64,000 nucleotides of DNA, taken from Klebsormidium nitens. Taxonomy: Eukaryota > Streptophyta > Klebsormidiophyceae > Klebsormidiales > Klebsormidiaceae. Positions within the stretch are counted from its first letter, which is position 1, and the number at the start of each line of letters is the position of its first letter. Both the position numbers and the translations under genes were made by a program. The notes beneath the pieces are model-generated. The model did no database searches. It worked only from the letters and a program-made list of their open reading frames with translations, and had not been told where the DNA came from. Below are positions 58,845 through 64,000 of this stretch, one piece after another. The stretch covers positions 1 through 64,000 of the forward strand of contig DF237376.1 in assembly GCA_000708835.1 (NCBI GenBank). Direction: 5' to 3'.

Positions 58845-60064
58845 GCCGCCACGATGGGGCCGATGAGCAGTTGGAGGAGGTGCGGAATCTGGACGACCGC
58901 GCCGGCGCTGCGGACACCGTGGTGCCCGGGAGCACGGGGGGGGTGTCACTCGAGACGCAGCTTCAGCATTCGACAGGTCAGTCACGCGAAATGCCATCTT
59001 GTATGGCCTGCCAACAGCAACCGTTCTCTAAGGGGCATCTTTCGCTTCGTCTTCTTATGGCGTGTCATTGGCTTGCCTTTGTTGAATGACGATCCTTAGC
59101 GTTCGATGGCGGATCTGCTCGGTTGGGTCGTTTGCGGGGCTCTGCGCGCCTGCTTGAATTGGCTCGCTTCGACGTCGAAAACCTAGATTTTAACTCGCGG
59201 GGGGTATGGCCAGGTGCGATTTAGAGCTCGACCGAAATTCGTGCATTGCCACGTAGCTGGTGAAATGTCGAAAATTTTCGTTTCGGAAGGATTTGTGTTA
59301 CAATTGATATTCGTGAAAGAGATATGGTACGACACTGCCGGCTGCCGTCGTGGGTTCGATAAGCTGTTGCTGGAGAGTTGTGCAATTGTCGGACGATCTC
59401 CCCAGTTTGCAATTACATAAGGGCTGCCGGTCTGGGATATCGTGCTTTGTCGTGATTCGGTGGCTGTGCCGCTGAACCCTGTTTAAATCTGGGTCAGGGG
59501 AGGTTAATCATTGCACGGTCCGATACTCCATAGAGACCTCGTCGGTTGAAGTCAAAAGCCGGGTTAATTTGTCTTGGACCCTGTCAGTCTGCAATTCCAA
59601 GGCAAGCCGGTGTTCTCCGTAGGAAAACCCTAAATCTAGCTTCTTCTCGTTCCCGTTAGATGGCCCCGCTCTTATCTGGTGGCGGTTCTGCCAAGTTTCT
59701 AGCTTCGAGAACTTAACCGAGCCCTTCATGTATGGAGCTTCTCTTGCTATGACTTGCTAGCGCAAATCTCTCGCAACGGTTACGATCACGTAGCTCGGAC
59801 ACAAGCATCGATGAATGCCGGGCTGAAAAAGAAAGGCACCGTTCCTTCCGCTAAAGCCACGCTCTGACCTGTCTTAGGCCGCCACGAGGAGGGGACGGAG
59901 ACCAATGCCAATGACGCGCGCGCGCTCAATGGGGAGAACGAGCGCATCAAGAACCTGCCGGGAAACGGGGAGCGGGAATGAGAGAACCATGCACGGGCTG
60001 GTGAGACGGTGAACGGGGCCCCGCGGAAGTAGTCGCTCAAGGCGTATCTTCATTGTCGAGCTCG
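58845..60064 (+). pseudogene. decayed Em/LEA exons downstream of the orphan gene
   Basis: Two exon-like blocks related to the Em gene at 18-21 kb. The block 58845-58976 starts after CTCAG with GRHDG and encodes a diverged Em motif (DDRAG, DTVVPGSTGGVSLETQL), ending at a GTCAGT donor. The block from 59878 starts after CTTAG with GRHEEGTE and keeps ERIKNLP, but has an in-frame TGA at 59979 and another stop further on, so the second Em motif is ruined. No Em first exon precedes them. Both acceptors have phase 1, the same as the last donor of the orphan gene upstream, so they could be captured as its terminal exons. The simpler reading is a partial Em gene copy in decay. Confidence 0.6.
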
Positions 60065-62307
60065 GTAAGGAGGCGTCGCTTTTAATTGATGATTTTGTCT
60101 GTCCCAATGCACATCAGTCTACTCTTGCTCTATTCGCAGGCAGCTAAAAATACCAGCATGTGCCTCTCAAAATCAATTGCGGGGCTCGCTCCACTTGGAA
60201 CTTCTCTCAAAAATCAGACCGTGGAAACGCCAGAGGGGAACTTCTCTGGCAATGGAAACTATTGCATTGCGGAATGAGTGTTGGCAACAAGACTCTTCGC
60301 TTAAGTTGCAGCCGTCTTTGGAGTGAGCGAGCGAGCTTCGACAGTATCTGATTAACCACTGTTTTAAGTTGATCGATCGCCCAAAAAGACAGAGGCAAAG
60401 TGCGAGATGCACTGCGATCGGGCTTGTGGACCATATGCAATAAGCATCGAAGAATGCATTTCTTACTGGATTGATGATCCGAGATCCTCGAGAGCTTTAG
60501 TCATATGCCTGCCTGGAGCTTTTTCAATCAGCGACACGAGGTCGCTGTTGGTTGCTCGCCGTGATCCTTGTGTTGCTCAAGAATAGACTGCCCATTACTC
60601 TTAAGCTTAAGCGCTCGTACTCTACATGAAGACCTTTTGCCTTTGAGCAGTCAGGTTATTGAGTTGTCGGGTCAGAACTTGAGCATGCCGTTTGGTTGCA
60701 CTTTCCAGCGGAAAGGATGAACTTTTCCAGCGTTTGATGGGTTTGATACGGGTGGGGCGCTGAAGCCTTCATGTGCGTCCGGTCCCCCTAGCCTGACCCG
60801 AAGCGATGTCTTGCAATTTTTCTGTCCAGGTCGTTCCAAGGACGACAACTTGAGGTTTGAGGCAATTCGAGATAGCGGTTGCGAGGAGGCCGGTTCAGAC
60901 TGGAAGGATGATCACGCGGAGATTAGGTGTTAAATTCGTGAGGTAGGCAGGACTTCGATAGAAGGCTGGTTGGTAACCTGTTGGACGCGTGGCCGGCTGT
61001 TAATTAGGTCTGATTTGGAGAGCTTGTAGAATACATGTATATTGTGTACATCAACAGCAAATTGCTGAACGCTTGCCCGCATGGTTATATATACGTTCCC
61101 AAGAAGCACACCATGTTAGGTTTTCATGCAGCGAAAGGAAACCAATTGAGAGGGAAGTCGGAAGGATCTAAGGACGATAAGCTGCAAGGCTGCGCTGAAA
61201 TTCTAATCTCTTTGCCGCGCTTCATGCGGTTCTTGGTTTCAGTGATGTCAATGGAGGTCATGGAAGCCTGATTCTGGAAGGGATTGATCCAAACTTGAAA
61301 ATTTGTAGCCATGACGTCTGCTGGTACCACCTTCCTTGACCACGTTCGTTGATGAATCTCATCCTGGCAAGTCTGTGAAGCAGTATTCTTTTCCTGTTTT
61401 TGTGTAAAGGAAGTTTATTTGCATGCAATCAGCCTTGCCGACGGCCGGCCATACCTGATGAGCGTTGTATGTTTTGACATGTGCCTCGAGCTTGTGCAAG
61501 CATAATACGACCGGACTTCCTAGATCCGATCAAATTGTGAGCCGAGCCTTATAAGCCAAGACCTACACGCGTGCAGTACAATTGCAATTTTGTAGGTACC
61601 GGCCACCAGCGATTATGCGCTGTGGTTGACCATGCACATGTTCCGCCAAACCTCTTGCGGCCATATGCTTGAAACTTGCCCGGTTTCAATCTACCATAAA
61701 GTACTCTTACCTGAATATGGCGAGGGCATGGGAACAGCCCGAGTCCATCACGTATACTCAAGCTGCATGTAATTCTTTCGAGCTGATTGCCAAGATGGTA
61801 AGATAGCCGCGTATATCATGCAGGTTTGCTTAATTGGATGATGTCATTGTGGATATATAACTCCAAAGGAGAGCCATTCACAATTCACAGGTTGTAACTG
61901 TGCGTGTTACCTGTGCGGGGACTCGGCGCTAGTGGATAACTCGAACTTACCTCTCGAGCGCCCGCCCCGGCCCGTGAGGCGACAGCTCGATTCCTTGACC
62001 TCGGTCCCATAATTGGATACTAATTCGGCGGTAACAATAGGCGCACTCGAAACATCGCGCATCGACTTGCCTGTATTATGAACGTACGCTTGAATATGTG
62101 GCCGCCTTTCTTGTGACATAGATTTGCGACAGTTCTGGATTGTGCAGCTTTGTGCGGCTTCATTATTCAAAGACGTTTATATTCCGAAGTTCCAAGCTAG
62201 GCAAATGGCAACGGCGTAAAATTTTGCAAGTGCACGACATGGTTGCATCTTGCTGGATTCAAATAAACTGAAGTCACTACCGGCACATCCTCTAGCATCT
62301 GGAGGCT
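60065..62307. other. intergenic, nothing assigned
   Basis: No supported gene. No Em-like or SEC6-like sequence and no strong repeat was seen in this stretch. Confidence 0.5.
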
Positions 62308-63955
62308 CTACTTTTTAAGTGTGAGTTTTGGGCGGGGTATTGCTGTGAGATGGCTGAAGATGAGGCCCGGCTTGGGCCCCTCGCCATCCTTGAGCGTGGC
62401 CTGGAAGATCTCTTGACACCGGGCAATGACCTGCAGAGACGTTACAAGCCGTTCGGTTTTGTAGCGTGCATACAGTACGGGGCTCGCGCGCAAATGCTCT
62501 GACGCGACAATTGCAGCAGGAAAGGCTGAGCCTGCACTTCGCTGAGCCTGCATAAGTATCACTTTGTGCGACTCCTTTCAAGCACCGTACTTATGAGTTG
62601 ATTGAACTTGTCGAGTCGAAGTAGCATTGCTAGACTGAAACTGATCAGCGGAAAGCAAAGGCGACGAAGAAGGACTCACCTCTTTTTTGTCCGCCTTGGC
62701 AATGTCTTCTCGGAAGCCGACGAGCTTCGCAACAACTTCCGGCTGAGAAGAGAGAAGGGAAGCAATCAAAGACGTGTTTGTTTCTCAAGGCGACGTCGTT
62801 GACAAAGGGTGCCCTACACAACCCCAAGTTGAGTACAAGCAGCAACAGTTGCCACCCTCATTCCAGACTGCTGCTCAGATCAACTTCGGCACAGCAATAC
62901 GTAAACTAGTTCACGACCAAAGAACAGCAGGACTCTAACCTCGGCGCTCTATGGAAGCTGTCAGGCACTACGCGTGATTCTACGAACAACCGCTGCAAAC
63001 CCGTTGTCAGCGGATGGAACGAATTTGAAGCGGTGCTCGACAAGACCACGACTATTTAGGAGTGGTTATGTTGGTCAAGAGAACACATTTTGACACCATT
63101 TTGACGCATCTCTGCAACAAAAAGGCGTAGGTCATGATGGAACAAGCGTCAGAAGCTGGCAGGCGGCGGAACAGCTCACGGGGCAGTCGGGGTGGTTCTG
63201 CAGGAGCGTGGTGTAGTTGAGCTCGAACGACTCGGAGCTGTCCGACATGATCAGCTCGCGCAAATCCGCCAGCGGCTGCACGCGCTTCTCCACCTTCTGC
63301 AAGGGGGTTAGGAGTGGGGTTACAGATGGGCTGAGGGTTAGTACTGGCGTTGGATCAGGGTGGAATGGTTGAAGAGCCGAGTGGACTCTGAGCTTTGAAG
63401 TAGGGGTGGGGTTACAACGAGCGTTACAGATCGATCATGGCGTGAAAGGGTCCGGTTTCAGGAGGCAGTATTGGGCTCAGAATCCAGGATCAAGAGGGCG
63501 ACCAGGGGTGGCCCCGTCTAAGCGAAACAGACGCATCCACGTATGCTCCCACAGCACACCTCTATTCGTCGTCAAGCAACCGTTTGGCCCGATCTGGCCC
63601 CTTCATGACTACATTTCATTGGCCTTACCATTCCCGAATTTCAAATCCTCCTTGATCGAGCACGCCCGAATCGTAAAGCCCTAAAACCCTGTAACGACTC
63701 TGTCCGCACATGTTCATGTGCGCCCTCCGTGATCTTGAAACTGAGCAAGGAAGACGGCTATTCGACAGACATTCATGCAAAGCGGAATAAAACTCTCTAG
63801 TTGACATGGTACTGATGCCGCTGACGGGCAATCCTTCGTCACAGCTGTCGAGCGGCCAAGCGCACCTTTTCGTTGACGTGCACCTTGAAGAAGTCGTTGA
63901 TCTGGTACTCGTCCTTGCCCATCCGCTCCAGCGTCGCCTCCTTCACGTAGTTCTT
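62308..63955 (-). CDS. SEC6: exocyst subunit SEC6, C-terminal end (gene continues past window)
   Basis: Subunit of the exocyst, the complex that tethers secretory vesicles to the plasma membrane. Four minus-strand exons in phase are visible: 63866-63955, 63180-63296, 62680-62742 and 62308-62430, coding the last 131 or so residues. The pattern matches the plant SEC6 C-terminus as I know it: YQINDFFKVHVNEK, KRVQPLADLRELI, the phrase NHPDCPPEVV AKLVGFRED, DKKEV(I)ARCQEIF and GPKPGLIF near the end. The full protein is normally about 750 residues, so most of the gene lies beyond 64000. A further exon probably lies just upstream. Confidence rests on remembered family features, not on a search. Confidence 0.7.
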
Positions 63956-64000
63956 CTGCGCGACGCGGGTCGGGTGTTCTCTTCGTCAGTGACGAGTAAG

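Noticed and set aside
1-64000. CRISPR arrays, operons and bacterial signals
   Set aside because: The whole window is intron-containing eukaryotic sequence. The direct repeats present are exon-border duplications, a microsatellite and a minisatellite.

Overview
The window is nuclear DNA from a eukaryote. Coding sequence comes in short exons (9 to about 740 bp) joined by GT-AG introns, and reading phase is kept across dozens of junctions. The best-recognised products have closest relatives in green plants: a plant-type mRNA capping enzyme, an Em (group 1 LEA) protein, an OCT7/NiaP-type transporter, prefoldin subunit 4, an exocyst SEC6 C-terminus, and a hybrid histidine kinase with a bacterial-looking sensor. 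GC-rich exons, dense introns and AAAACCCT (telo-box-like) promoter motifs suggest a streptophyte alga of the Klebsormidium type or a relative. The species is an inference, not something read directly.

Layout: 1.1-10.1 kb (+) mRNA capping enzyme, 13 exons found. 10.8-13.0 kb (-) membrane protein of unknown family, partly resolved. 13.8-16.6 kb (+) F-box/LRR protein, 5 exons. 18.3-20.8 kb (+) two-module Em/LEA protein, 3 exons. 21.8-23.2 kb (-) prefoldin subunit 4, 3 exons, divergent from the next gene. 24.3-31.7 kb (+) OCT7/NiaP-type MFS transporter, 9 exons. 33.4-45.2 kb (+) hybrid histidine kinase with two receiver domains, 15 exons, 1067 aa. 47.3-50.0 kb (+) orphan protein with a predicted N-myristoylation site, 7 exons. 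51.6-53.8 kb (-) intronless, disrupted helical-repeat pseudogene. 55.7-58.3 kb (+) orphan coiled-coil protein with a frameshift in a poly-C run, followed by decayed Em-like exons (58.8-60.1 kb). 62.3-64.0 kb (-) C-terminal end of exocyst SEC6, which runs off the window.

The most unusual feature is a repeated architecture. In the three long conserved genes (capping enzyme, transporter, kinase), introns contain tandem, decaying copies of the intron 3' end plus the first 40-90 bp of the following exon. The intact exon is always the last, most 3' rung. Rung spacing is about 145-176 bp in the capping enzyme and kinase, and irregular, about 86-126 bp for the nearest rungs, in the transporter. One exon tail with its 5' splice site is duplicated in the same way. 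This looks like intron growth by repeated tandem duplication across exon-intron borders.

Other signals are a roughly twelve-fold excess of the palindrome TGACGTCA, a conserved promoter block at nearly the same distance upstream of two unrelated orphan genes, a possible mitochondrial presequence on the Em protein, and indels concentrated in the orphan genes between 47 and 60 kb. No viral, toxin, CRISPR or rRNA sequence was recognised.
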